This document shows positions 52,566 through 61,032 of a stretch of DNA of 62,511 nucleotides, one piece after another (the first letter of the stretch is position 1; each line of letters begins with the position of its first letter). The notes beneath the pieces were generated by a model, which was not told the DNA's origin, did not search any database, and worked only from the letters and a program-made list of their open reading frames with translations. Made by a program: the position numbers and the translations under genes. This DNA comes from DASXMR01 sp036495525. GTDB lineage: Bacteria; Actinomycetota; Actinomycetes; Streptosporangiales; Streptosporangiaceae. Location of the stretch: NCBI GenBank assembly GCA_036495525.1, contig DASXMR010000024.1:1-62511 (forward strand). The letters run 5' to 3'.

Positions 52566-53009
52566 ATGACGCAGGCCGGCGAGTTCACCTACCGGCGCAC
52601 CCATCGGGCGAGCCGGGAGCTGCTGTTCGACTGCATGACCCAGCCCGTCCATCTCACCCGCTTCTGGGGGCCGGACGGGACGACCACGCCGCCCGATGGC
52701 ATCACGGTCGAGCTGCGCCCTGGCGGGCGCTTCGAGACGGTGATGGTGAACGAGGAAGATGGCAGTCAGTACACCATGCGGGCGACCTACCTGGAGGTTC
52801 GCCGCCCGGAGCGGATCGCCTGGATCGAGCCAGCTGTCGAGGGCGGGATGACCACGACGATCACGTTCACCGACCTTGGTGATGGCAGGACCGAGGTCGT
52901 CACGCACCAGACGAACGTGCCGGGCCCGATGGCGAGCCCGCAGGCCAGGCGGGGCTTCGAGACGAGCCTGCGCCGCTTCGAGGATTACCTCGCGGCAATC
53001 GCCGGCTAG
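52566..53009 (+). CDS. SRPBCC/AHSA1 domain protein
   Basis: 147 aa. R-T-H-R-A-S-R-E-L-L-F-D-C-M-T-Q-P-V-H-L and R-F-W-G-P-D-G-T are followed by L-R-P-G-G-R-F-E-T and the C-terminal G-F-E-T-S-L-R-R-F-E-D-Y-L. This is the AHSA1-like domain that commonly follows ArsR genes of this kind. The precise function is unknown. GGGAGGGG lies just upstream. Confidence 0.9.
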   Translation: MTQAGEFTYRRTHRASRELLFDCMTQPVHLTRFWGPDGTTTPPDGITVELRPGGRFETVMVNEEDGSQYTMRATYLEVRRPERIAWIEPAVEGGMTTTITFTDLGDGRTEVVTHQTNVPGPMASPQARRGFETSLRRFEDYLAAIAG

Positions 53010-53033
53010 CCATGGCCGGCGGCTGGCCTCCGC

Positions 53034-53687
53034 TCAGCTGCTCTCCGCCGGCAACCGGGGCATATAGCCGAGCACGTCGACAAGCTGGCCGACAGTGATC
53101 CGGCCCTTGCGCAGCACGCCCACCGAGTTGCTGGTGCAGTCCACGATCGTGCTCGGCGTCTCCGGCTTGATGATCCCGTCATCGAGGAACACCGCGACGT
53201 GATGCTCAAGGTCCCCCATATCGGCGCTGCTCTCGATGAGCGGGGAAATCGAGCTCCTGGCGGCCGAGACGATGAGCGGCCCGGTGCGGGTGAGCAGGTC
53301 GATCGCCACCGGATGGTCGGGGACCCGCACCTGCACGTACCGGGTGTCGCCGCCGATGTCCCACTGCACGGTCGGTGCGGCAGGCACGACCATGGTCAGC
53401 GGCCCTGGCCAGAACTGCCCGGCCAGCGCCCAGACCTCCTCCGGGATCTGCGCGGCCACGCCCTCGAGCACCTGCGCGTCGCTGATCAGCACCTGCAGCG
53501 GCGCCGTGGTGTCCATGCCCTTGATCGACCGGATCCGGCTGGCCGCCGCGGCGGAGAACCCGTAGCCGGTCAGCGCGTAGCCAGTATCGGTAGGCATGAT
53601 CACCAGATGCTGATCGTGCACGGCTGCCACCGCTGCACCGACTCCCTCTGCGCGGCCGTCCTCGTCCGAGCAGTCGAAGCTCTTCAT
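53034..53687 (-). CDS. YrdC/TsaC/Sua5-like protein 1
   Basis: 217 aa YrdC fold. It has M-P-T-D-T-G-Y-A-L (canonical P-T-D-T-x-Y-G-L), P-G-P-L-T-M-V-V-P, V-R-V-P-D-H-P-V-A-I and P-S-T-I-V-D. The usual S-A-N-x-S-G segment reads V-S-A-A-R-S-S. True TsaC makes threonylcarbamoyl-AMP for tRNA modification; the altered motifs and the location next to a P450 fusion suggest a specialised relative. It is the third same-strand gene after the P450 fusion and a 56-aa membrane protein (99-base gap). ATG 53687 is chosen from the family N terminus and an upstream GGAGGG. Confidence 0.82.
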   Translation of the reverse strand: MKSFDCSDEDGRAEGVGAAVAAVHDQHLVIMPTDTGYALTGYGFSAAAASRIRSIKGMDTTAPLQVLISDAQVLEGVAAQIPEEVWALAGQFWPGPLTMVVPAAPTVQWDIGGDTRYVQVRVPDHPVAIDLLTRTGPLIVSAARSSISPLIESSADMGDLEHHVAVFLDDGIIKPETPSTIVDCTSNSVGVLRKGRITVGQLVDVLGYMPRLPAESS

Positions 53688-53786
53688 CCTCAGCCCTCCA
53701 GCGACCAGACCCCCAGAGCGTAACAAGGCCGGCAATCCGCTCACGCGGCGCACGCACTGGCGGGACACAGCGCCCGCTGGCCTGCC

Positions 53787-53957
53787 TCAGCGGTGGATGT
53801 GAGTATTCGTGATCTGGGTGAACTGGCAGATCAGCGCCGCGGACAGCAAGACGAGCCCGACCGCGATCTCGTTGAAGCGGCGCAGCTCGCGGCCGCTGGC
53901 GGCGAACAGGAACATGGCCATCGCCGCGAGGGTCAGGATGAGGGCGAGTGCGTCCAA
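53787..53957 (-). CDS. 56-aa two-helix membrane protein downstream of the P450 fusion
   Basis: The frame starts at TTG 53957 with GGAG five bases upstream and ends at 53787. The sequence opens L-A-L-I-L-T-L-A-A-M-A-M-F-L-F (helix 1), then the charged turn S-G-R-E-L-R-R-F-N-E, then helix 2 I-A-V-G-L-V-L-L-S-A-A-L and a histidine-containing tail. It begins 15 bases after the P450-fusion stop on the same strand, so co-transcription is nearly certain. No known family is recognised. It could anchor or regulate the large enzyme (inference). Confidence 0.65.
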   Translation of the reverse strand: MDALALILTLAAMAMFLFAASGRELRRFNEIAVGLVLLSAALICQFTQITNTHIHR

Positions 53958-53972
53958 GGTGGCTCCAGGCAG

Positions 53973-56900
53973 TTAGCCCCAGAGATCGGGGCGGTAGCGA
54001 GTGGTTTGCTCCATCTCGTCGAGGTAGGCCGCGGCCCGGTCGCGGGGCAGCGCCCCGTACTCGGCGACGACATCGACGAAGGCGGTACGGACGGCGTCCC
54101 GCATGGGCTGCGAGCCGCAGACGTAGATGTAGCCGCCGGCCGCGAGCAGGCGCCAGACGAGCGCGCCCTGCTCCCGGATCCGGTCCTGCACGTGCTCGCG
54201 GTGCTCGGGCTGCTCTCGCGAGGCCGCGACGTGCACGTGGTCGAGCACTCCCTCGGCCGTGAAGCGGGCGACCTCGTCTCGGTAGATGTAGTCAACGCTG
54301 CTGGACCGGATCCCGTTAAACAGCGCCGCCTCGGCCATGGCGGTCCCCGCGTGCTTCATCGCCAGGCGCTCCCAGAGGAACGCGCGCATTGGCGCGAACC
54401 CGGTGCCGGCCGACACGAAGATCATCGGCTTGGCCGCGTCGTCTTGCAGGCAGAACCCGTCCGCGCTGTCGAGGAACAAGCTGACGCGATCGCCCGCGCG
54501 GATTTCGTGGACGTAATGCGAGCTCATCCCGCGGAAGTCGCGGCCGGTCATGCCGGGCACCGGCGCTGGCTCGAAGCCGACGGTCAGGTGCGCGACGCCC
54601 GCGCCGTGGATGCGCGGGCTCGAGCTGACGGAGTAGTAGCGCGGCCGCAGCTGGCGCGCGACCTGCAGGAACTCGAAGACATTCAGCGAGCATGAGGTGA
54701 ACTCATCCAGCAGCTGGAGCACGTCGTAGCCGCCGGCGTCGAGCGCCGCGCGCAGCGGCGAGTCCGGGCCTTCTGGCGCCTGCAGCACGTCCCTGATCTC
54801 GGTCAGCCTTGACCGCTCGGCAGGATCGGTGGCCTTCTCCAGCAGCAGGTCAAGCAGCGGGACCGTTGGCCGGCCGCTGATGTCGACCAGGCTGGTGAGC
54901 ACGTTGCGCACCTGCAGCACGGTGCCCTTCGGTACCGCGCTGACGTTCAGCGTGTTCGGCACCATCAGCAGGCCGTCGAGCTCGGCGCCCAGATGCGCGG
55001 CGAGCCGCTCGACTCGTTCCTCATCGTTCTTCGGGCACAAGCCAAGATGGTCGCCGGCCCGGTAGCTGACACCGGACGGCAGGGCGAGCTCCAGGTGCCT
55101 GATCCGCTTCGGCGAGCCGGCTGGCAGCAGCTCCCGGCACGCGGTCGCGCGGGCCGCCACCGTCTGCACCCCGACGGCGTTCGGCAGTATCGTCGGGGCT
55201 AGCAGTACCCGCGGCTGGGCACCGGTGCGGGGACCGCCGTCGGGCACTGACCGCCGCCGTGTCTCTGGCGCAAGGGCGCGCATGACCGAGGTGAAGCTCG
55301 TGACCCGGCCGGCCGGAGCCGGGGCGGGCTCCGGCGCTGCGTCGGCGGCCAGCAGCGACCGGTGCATGGCCGTGCCAGAGTCGGCGCCGATGAGCGCGCC
55401 AGCCGCGGCCCGCGCGGCGGCAGCCCTGGCGGCCGCCGCTTCCGAGCGCCGGGCCCCGGATAGCTCGAGCAGCAGCGGCCAGACGCTGCCGTTCCACTCG
55501 GTGTGCCGCTGCTCCCAGCCGGGCGTGCCCACGTCCGCATAGCCGAGGTCGGCCAGCGGCGAGGCGCCGAGCTCGGACAGCTTCTTGTGCACGTACCGGG
55601 GAAAGGCGAGGAACGCGTTCCACTGGCTGTTGCCGAGCCCCCAGACCAGGAACCGGCAGTTCTGCCACACCGGGCTGCCCGGATCGGCGCGCTCCAGCCA
55701 CGCCTTGAACTTCGTCGCATTCGAGGGCGGGTTGGAGGTGTAAGTCGAGGTCAGCACCACGAGCAGCCAGGGCTTGGCTGGCAGCGGCGCGTCGGCGAGC
55801 TCGTTCAGCGTGATCATGTCGCTGGTGTAGCCGTGGAAGTGGCTGCGCTCGGCGAAGCCCTCGGCCAGCTCCCTGTTCGCGCCGAAGTTGCTGCCATAGG
55901 CAATCACTACGTGCCCGTAGGCGCTCTGCGGCGGGATCTCGGTCGGATCCCCCCAGTCCAGCCCGGCCGGTCCGGCCGTGCGCTCCAGGACTGCGGCAGC
56001 CGGCTGGGCGCCAGCCGCGCCGGCGGCCGGGGCGGCCTGGCCAGCATCGGCCGCGGGCGGGGCCGCGCTGATCGCCGCCAGCCTGCCGGGGTGCTGGTCA
56101 CGCGCCAGCCGGATGACCGGGACCGCGGCCGGCTTGGTGGTCACCACCGTGTTCCTGGTGACCGTGGCGCCCGGCGCGATCCGCAGCCGGTAGTTGCGGT
56201 AGATCTCGAACAGCAGGACGCGGAGCATCATGAACGTGACTTCTTGCGCCATGCACTGCCGCTTGCCGATGGAGAACGGGATGAAGGCGTGCCGCGGCCG
56301 GTCGATGACCTTCTCGGTCGCGAACTGCTCCGGGTCGAAACGGTCGGGATCCGCTCCCCAGTAACGCGGGTCGCGCTGCGCGGCCAGCGTTCCCACCAGG
56401 ATGATGTCCCGCGCCCTGATCCGGTACCGGCCGAGCACGCCGTCCTTGAGGCTGCGCCGGATGGTGACCGGCATCGGCGGGTAGGCCCGGAGCGTCTCCT
56501 TGATCACCGCGGTGGTGTAAGTCAGCGACATCAGGTCGTCGTAGCTCAGCTCGTACTCCGGGTCGCCGCCGGTTATCTGGTCGATCTCCGCGACCAGCTT
56601 CGCCTCGACCTCCGGGTGGGTGGCGAGGACATAGGCGAGCCAGCCGCCGGTGATCGACGCCCCGTTGAACCCGTTGGACAAGTGCATGAGGACCTGGTCG
56701 CGCATGGTCTCGGCGTCGAGGTACTCGCCTGTCTCCGGGTCAGGGGTGCTGACCAGGCGGCTGAGCAGGTCGTTTTGCTGGCCGAGCGGGCCGGTGTGCA
56801 TGCGGGCGTGCACCAGCGAGGCGGCCGTGCGGAACAGCTCCTGGTTGTGCCGCAGGTAGTCCTGCCTGCGGGCGCGCTGCGAGCTGCTCGCGAACAGGGT

Positions 56901-58388
56901 GAAGTCCGGCCGGGGATCGGCGACCCGCCGGATGCTCTCCTTGGTGCTCTCCGGCACGGCCTGGGCGAACGGGTGCGGTCCGGCGGGGCCGGAGCCGTCG
57001 AGCAGGCCGAAGTTGTAGTTGCACGCGCCCCGGCCGGAGACCTCCAGCGTGTACCGCTCAAGCCACGAGCGGGCATCGAGCGGCTCGTCGTCGCTGATGC
57101 CCGACCATGCGGCGACGAGCCGGCGCGCCTGCTCCTTCATCAGCTCCAGCTGCGTGCGCTGATGCTGCGGCGAGTACCACGGCAGCATCACCCGGCGGAC
57201 CTTCTCGTAATGCTCGCCGTCACCAATCACTGAGATGCCGCCGCCCCGGGAGTTCCGCAGCTGGGCGAAGAAGTTGATCTCCTCAACCTGCTTGCCGAAC
57301 TGCTCCTCATCCCCGGCGACCTCATCGAGCAGCTCGGGGTCGGAGACCACGACCAGCCGCCATTTCTTCGTCGGGATGCCGACTGCGTAAATGTGGCCGA
57401 ACCGGCGGTAATAGTCGAGCTGCGTGTCGTTGTCGTTCAGGATGTCGAAGTTCGCGAACCGCTCGCCCTTCGGCACGAGCCAGCGAATCGCGTACGGGAT
57501 CTCGACCGGCCCCGCACCGGCCGGCGGCGCCGGCCGGGCGGCTGACGAGGCAGGCTGGGGTACTGGCGGAGCTGGTGGTGCGGGTGGTGCGGCAGCCTGG
57601 AGGGCGGGCGAGGCGAGCTGTCCAGCCAGGACTGGCTGAGCGGGCGGGGGCTCCGGCTGCGCGGGCGGCGGCGCTGGCTGCGCGGCTGGGCTGCCCAGCA
57701 CCGGCACGGGCTGCAGTTCGTGGCCGGCCAGCAGGAAGGTCGCCGAGCCGATACGGACGGTGTCGCCTTCCGACAGCACGGCTGAGTCAACCCGCTGCCC
57801 GTTGACGAACGTCCCGTTGATGCTGCCGAGGTCGGCGATCGTGATCTGGCCGGCCGCGTAGCGCAGCTCGGCATGCTGCCGGGACGCGCTGGGATGCGCG
57901 ACCACCAGGTCGTTGTCAGGCGCCCGGCCGATCCGCAGCACCGGGCTCGCCAGCGGCCGCGTGAGGCCGTCGTCCTGGCCCGCTGGCTCCGGCACCGCGG
58001 CCGGGTCAGCCCCGGCCGGCCCCAGCCCGGCTGCTGGCCGCGCGGCTGCGGGCGGCGCAGCCGGCGTGACAGTGCAGGACAGCACAGGCCCGTCAGCTGG
58101 GTGGCCGAGCCGGACCACGCACTCGGCGCTGATCTTGATCCGGTCCAGCCGCTGGCCCTGCGCGAAGGTGCCGTTGGTGCTGCCGTTATCGGTGAGCAGC
58201 CAGTGGCCGTTCTCCGCCCTGATGGTCGCGTGCCGCCACGACACCCTCGGGTCAGCGACCACGATGTCGCACTCCGGATCGCGGCCGACCTGATACTCAG
58301 GACCGGCTGACAGGCTCCGGTCAGATCCCTGGTAACGCACCACGAGCGGCTGTGCGGACCCCCCCGAAAGGGACCTCACCCCGTCCAC
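53973..58388 (-). CDS. FHA-FHA-cytochrome P450-flavodoxin-FAD/NADPH reductase fusion (P450 BM3-like)
   Basis: 1471 aa. FHA 1 (about 30-100: G-R-D at 35, S-W-R-H at 50, S-T-N-G-T-F). FHA 2 (about 148-220: I-G-R-A, S-A-S-R-Q-H, G-S-I-N-G-T-F). Proline-rich linker to about 295. P450 about 298-765: E-T-L-R at 631-634, P-D-R-F, and heme loop F-S-I-G-K-R-Q-C with Cys 712. Flavodoxin about 824-978 (A-Y-G-S-N-F-G). FAD/NADPH reductase about 1060-1471 (R-Y-Y-S-V-S-S-S-P at 1250, S-A-G-T-G-F-A-P). The I-helix reads N-G-F-N-G-A-S where BM3 has A-G-H-E-T-T-S, so the oxygen-activating acid and threonine are missing. TACAGT lies six bases before the GTG: probably leaderless. Confidence 0.93.
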   Translation of the reverse strand: MDGVRSLSGGSAQPLVVRYQGSDRSLSAGPEYQVGRDPECDIVVADPRVSWRHATIRAENGHWLLTDNGSTNGTFAQGQRLDRIKISAECVVRLGHPADGPVLSCTVTPAAPPAAARPAAGLGPAGADPAAVPEPAGQDDGLTRPLASPVLRIGRAPDNDLVVAHPSASRQHAELRYAAGQITIADLGSINGTFVNGQRVDSAVLSEGDTVRIGSATFLLAGHELQPVPVLGSPAAQPAPPPAQPEPPPAQPVLAGQLASPALQAAAPPAPPAPPVPQPASSAARPAPPAGAGPVEIPYAIRWLVPKGERFANFDILNDNDTQLDYYRRFGHIYAVGIPTKKWRLVVVSDPELLDEVAGDEEQFGKQVEEINFFAQLRNSRGGGISVIGDGEHYEKVRRVMLPWYSPQHQRTQLELMKEQARRLVAAWSGISDDEPLDARSWLERYTLEVSGRGACNYNFGLLDGSGPAGPHPFAQAVPESTKESIRRVADPRPDFTLFASSSQRARRQDYLRHNQELFRTAASLVHARMHTGPLGQQNDLLSRLVSTPDPETGEYLDAETMRDQVLMHLSNGFNGASITGGWLAYVLATHPEVEAKLVAEIDQITGGDPEYELSYDDLMSLTYTTAVIKETLRAYPPMPVTIRRSLKDGVLGRYRIRARDIILVGTLAAQRDPRYWGADPDRFDPEQFATEKVIDRPRHAFIPFSIGKRQCMAQEVTFMMLRVLLFEIYRNYRLRIAPGATVTRNTVVTTKPAAVPVIRLARDQHPGRLAAISAAPPAADAGQAAPAAGAAGAQPAAAVLERTAGPAGLDWGDPTEIPPQSAYGHVVIAYGSNFGANRELAEGFAERSHFHGYTSDMITLNELADAPLPAKPWLLVVLTSTYTSNPPSNATKFKAWLERADPGSPVWQNCRFLVWGLGNSQWNAFLAFPRYVHKKLSELGASPLADLGYADVGTPGWEQRHTEWNGSVWPLLLELSGARRSEAAAARAAAARAAAGALIGADSGTAMHRSLLAADAAPEPAPAPAGRVTSFTSVMRALAPETRRRSVPDGGPRTGAQPRVLLAPTILPNAVGVQTVAARATACRELLPAGSPKRIRHLELALPSGVSYRAGDHLGLCPKNDEERVERLAAHLGAELDGLLMVPNTLNVSAVPKGTVLQVRNVLTSLVDISGRPTVPLLDLLLEKATDPAERSRLTEIRDVLQAPEGPDSPLRAALDAGGYDVLQLLDEFTSCSLNVFEFLQVARQLRPRYYSVSSSPRIHGAGVAHLTVGFEPAPVPGMTGRDFRGMSSHYVHEIRAGDRVSLFLDSADGFCLQDDAAKPMIFVSAGTGFAPMRAFLWERLAMKHAGTAMAEAALFNGIRSSSVDYIYRDEVARFTAEGVLDHVHVAASREQPEHREHVQDRIREQGALVWRLLAAGGYIYVCGSQPMRDAVRTAFVDVVAEYGALPRDRAAAYLDEMEQTTRYRPDLWG

Positions 58389-58673
58389 GCGCTAACTGTA
58401 GAGCCGTTACGGGCCAAGCAACATAGTTCGACTGAAACGGACTCGGCGGGCTTGCTGTCCGTTAGCTGCCTAAAACCAGCCGGGCAATAACGCGCCCGCC
58501 GGGATGGGCGGTTTCGCGGCTTTTGCAAGCGGCCGTGACCGGTGGCCGACCGTGGCTAGCGCGCGGCCGGCCGAAAGCGGCCAGCCGCTAGACTGCCGCG
58601 ACGTGCCAGGAACGCTCCGCCTGCAAGGCAAGCCAGCTCCGCGCGCGACCGGCAGCCGGAAGGAGCCGGCCGG
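58389..58673. other. Divergent intergenic region between the P450 fusion and second YrdC-like gene
   Basis: 285 bases. The -10 box TACAGT (minus strand, 58395-58400) precedes the P450-fusion start by six bases. On the plus strand AAGGAG precedes the YrdC-like GTG. No long palindrome is apparent. Confidence 0.5.
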
Positions 58674-59354
58674 GTGACTCAGTTCAACTACCTCACGCCG
58701 CGCCAGCCGAGCGGCCTGCTGTCGCTGGCCGACGCCGCCCGGATCTCGGCCAGCTTGCTGGCCGGCGCCCTGGCCGTGCTGCCTACTGAGACCGGCTACA
58801 TGCTGGCCGCGCTGGCGACCTCGCCCGACGCCGTCGAGCTGGCCTTTGCTGCCAAGCGCCGGCCGGCGGCTCAGGTCATGCACGTCGCGTGCAGTTCGCT
58901 GGAGATGGCGGCGACGGTCGGTCACGCCGGGGCACGCGCAGCCCTGGTGCTGGGCAGCCTGACACCGGGACCGGTGACCGTGGTGATGCCCAAGACGCCG
59001 CTGCTGCCCGACCGGCTGGTGTCCGTCGCCGGGACGGTCGGCATCCGCGTCCCCGATCACCCCGCCACGCTGCAGGTGATCAGCGCGGTCGGCGCGCCGC
59101 TGACCGCCACCAGCCTCAACGCCAGCGGTGCGGCATCCGCGCCGATGCGCGACTTCGACCTCGGCGACCTCGCCTGGCCGGCCGCCCCGCCAGTCTTCGT
59201 CGTGGCCGATGACACGTCGATCAGGTATCAGGCAGCCTCGACACTGGTCCGGATCACCGATGACGACCTGGAGATCCTGCGGCCCGGCGCCGTCCCTGAG
59301 GCGGAGATACGCCGCATCGCCGGCCCGGCCCGCGGCGCGCCGGGTCCTGCCTAA
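58674..59354 (+). CDS. YrdC/TsaC/Sua5-like protein 2
   Basis: 226 aa. It has V-L-P-T-E-T-G-Y-M-L, A-A-K-R-R-P-A-A-Q-V-M, L-T-P-G-P-V-T-V-V-M, V-G-I-R-V-P-D-H-P-A and T-S-L-N-A-S-G, so the YrdC nucleotide-binding core is complete. Like YrdC-like protein 1 it has T-G-Y in place of the canonical T-x-Y-G. The final P-S-T-V-V segment is degenerate (A-A-S-T-L-V). GTG start with AAGGAG nine bases upstream. It is divergent from the P450 fusion, and the two YrdC genes flank that gene. Confidence 0.82.
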   Translation: MTQFNYLTPRQPSGLLSLADAARISASLLAGALAVLPTETGYMLAALATSPDAVELAFAAKRRPAAQVMHVACSSLEMAATVGHAGARAALVLGSLTPGPVTVVMPKTPLLPDRLVSVAGTVGIRVPDHPATLQVISAVGAPLTATSLNASGAASAPMRDFDLGDLAWPAAPPVFVVADDTSIRYQAASTLVRITDDDLEILRPGAVPEAEIRRIAGPARGAPGPA

Positions 59355-59378
59355 GGCGGGACTGCTGGCCCCGGCCGG

Positions 59379-60302
59379 CTAGCGCTCATGGCCCTGGCGC
59401 AGCCAGCCGAGGTAGTCGGCGACCGCCTGGCCGGTGTCATAGCGCGGGCAGTATCCCCTGTCCTCGCGCAGCCGGCTGATGTCCAGGCAGATCGCCTGGC
59501 CGGCGTCTTCGGTACCGTCCCGCTCGGGCAGGCTGATTCGTGCGTCCGGCACGAGCGCGGCAAGCGCGGCGGTGACGTCCCGGTTGGCCAGCGGCGAGCC
59601 TGCGGCGACGTTGTATACCTGGTGCCGCAGCCGGGGCGCGAGCTGCAGCAGCGCGATGGCCCTGGCGCAGTCTTTCGCGTAGCACATGTCGAGGCCGTCG
59701 CCAGCGTAGGCCGGGGAGCGCAGCGCGGACAAGTCCGGCTCGGTGCCGCGCGCCGCGGCGTGCACGAGCTGCGGCACGGCGGTGAACGGTGACCAGGGGT
59801 TGCCGCCGGGCCCCCAGGCGGACAGCCGGTAGCTGATGACCTCGATCCCGGCGGCTGCGGACAGGTGGCCAGCGAGCAGTTCGCCGATCTTCTTGAACGT
59901 CGGGATGGGGTGCCCTGCCAGCATCGGCAGCGGCAGATTCTCGCGCACCGGGCCCGCGGCCGTGATCCCGCCGTAGACGCCGATGGTGGACGCGATGCCC
60001 ACCCGCGGCACCTGCCACTCGGACGCCACCTGCAGCACGTTGAGCAGGCCGCCGATCGCCGTCCTCGCTGACTCGGCGGGCGCTGACTGGTCGGCCGGCC
60101 AGGGCACTGAGCCGGCCAGGTGGACGACGCCGGTGATCGGGTGCCGCTCGCCGATCCGCTGGAGCGCGGCCAGGTCGGCGACATCGGCCCGCTCGGCGTA
60201 GACCGGCCGGCCGGCCAGGTCAGCTGGCAGCACCGGCTCGCGCCGCTGCACGAGCACACACGACTCGCCGAGGTCGAGCAGCGCCCGCGTGGTGTGCAGG
60301 CC
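59379..60302 (-). pseudogene. NAD-dependent epimerase/dehydratase missing its 5' end
   Basis: The readable part begins at G-L-H-T-T-R-A-L-L-D-L-G-E-S (60302 downward), which is the second half of the Rossmann start. The preceding V-T-G-G-x-G-F-I motif is absent and unrelated codons lie upstream. The rest is a good extended-SDR: V-V-H-L-A-G-S-V-P, S-T-I-G-V-Y-G-G and Y-R-L-S-A-W-G-P-G-G-N-P. The active-site Tyr position reads P-T-F-K-K-I-G-E rather than Y-x-x-x-K. The longest translatable frame starts at GTG 60257, but without the nucleotide loop it should not bind NAD. Similarity stops exactly where a MarR fragment begins. Confidence 0.75.
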
Positions 60303-60520
60303 GCAGACCCGACCCGGCAGACGCGCGCCTGGTTCGGCTGTACCTCACGCCGCGCGGCTGGGCGGCTCGCAAGCCGGTCCGCGCCGCCAGGGCCGCGCTA
60401 GAGCGGCAGGTCACGGCCGGGCTGTCCGCGGCCGAGCGCGACCACCTCCACTCGGCGCTAGCCAAGATCGTGGCCCAGCTTCGCCCGTCGCAGCCTGAGC
60501 CGCCCATCGCGGCCGGGTGA
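60303..60520 (+). pseudogene. MarR-family regulator, C-terminal fragment
   Basis: In one frame from about 60302 the sequence reads R-R-P-D-P-A-D-A-R-L-V-R-L-Y-L-T-P-R-G (the MarR wing), then the C-terminal dimer helices A-L-E-R-Q-V-T-A-G-L-S-A-A-E-R and L-A-K-I-V-A-Q-L, with a normal stop at 60520. The first 80 or so residues, with the recognition helix, are missing and no start codon serves the frame. Confidence 0.7.
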
Positions 60521-60584
60521 CGACCGCAGCCCCCGGGGCCTGCGGCGGCGCGGCCGGGCCGTCAGCAGGGCGGCCGTGAGGCGG

Positions 60585-61032
60585 TCAGCTCGTGTACTTC
60601 ATGACCAGGTCACCGACCTGGGGCAGCGCCGCCTGGATGTGCTTGGCCGCGAAACCCGCGGACCGACCGGTAGGCCTTGACGATGACCGGCCGGTGCGAG
60701 CCCTCGGCACGCTCGTCAGTCACCGAGAGCAGCGCCTGGGACACCTCACCGCCACGCTTGGCGAGGTAGTCGCCGAATTCGGCGGCACCCGAGCTGCTGA
60801 ACTCCGCCCAGTACGGCTGCAGCTCCTCGACGATCCGCGGTAGCAGCACTTCGAGCATGTGCCGCACGTGCCCGGCTGCGAATGCGTTCACTGTCTTGTA
60901 GGCCAGCCTGATAGCGGCCATCGAGATTCCCGGCTTATCCGCGAGCTCGCGCTCGATCAGGGCATGGCAGTCGTCGACTACCTTGGGCTGGACGTCGGGC
61001 GACAGCAGGATCTCCTGCAAGGTAGCTGCCAT
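60585..61032 (-). pseudogene. DUF6918-like protein, frameshifted near its C terminus
   Basis: From ATG 61032 (AAAGGA eight bases upstream) the frame gives M-A-A-T-L-Q-E-I-L-L, A-I-R-L-A-Y-K-T-V-N-A-F and H-V-R-H-M-L-E-V-L-L-P. After K-A-Y-R-S-V (about 60665) it changes to R-G-F-R-G-Q-A-H and stops at 60610. In the neighbouring frame the natural ending G-F-A-A-K-H-I-Q-A-A-L-P-Q-V-G-D-L runs on to a stop at 60585. A single-base indel in 60658-60668 explains it. About 127 of 148 residues remain readable, so the product could still fold; decay or sequencing error are both possible. Confidence 0.7.

Noticed and set aside
55503..57233. 576-codon open frame antisense to the P450 fusion
   Set aside because: No family features; the minus strand encodes continuous P450 and flavodoxin homology here.
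59379..60257. Epimerase gene taken as intact from GTG 60257
   Set aside because: The nucleotide-binding N terminus is missing and homology continues upstream of that start to an abrupt break.
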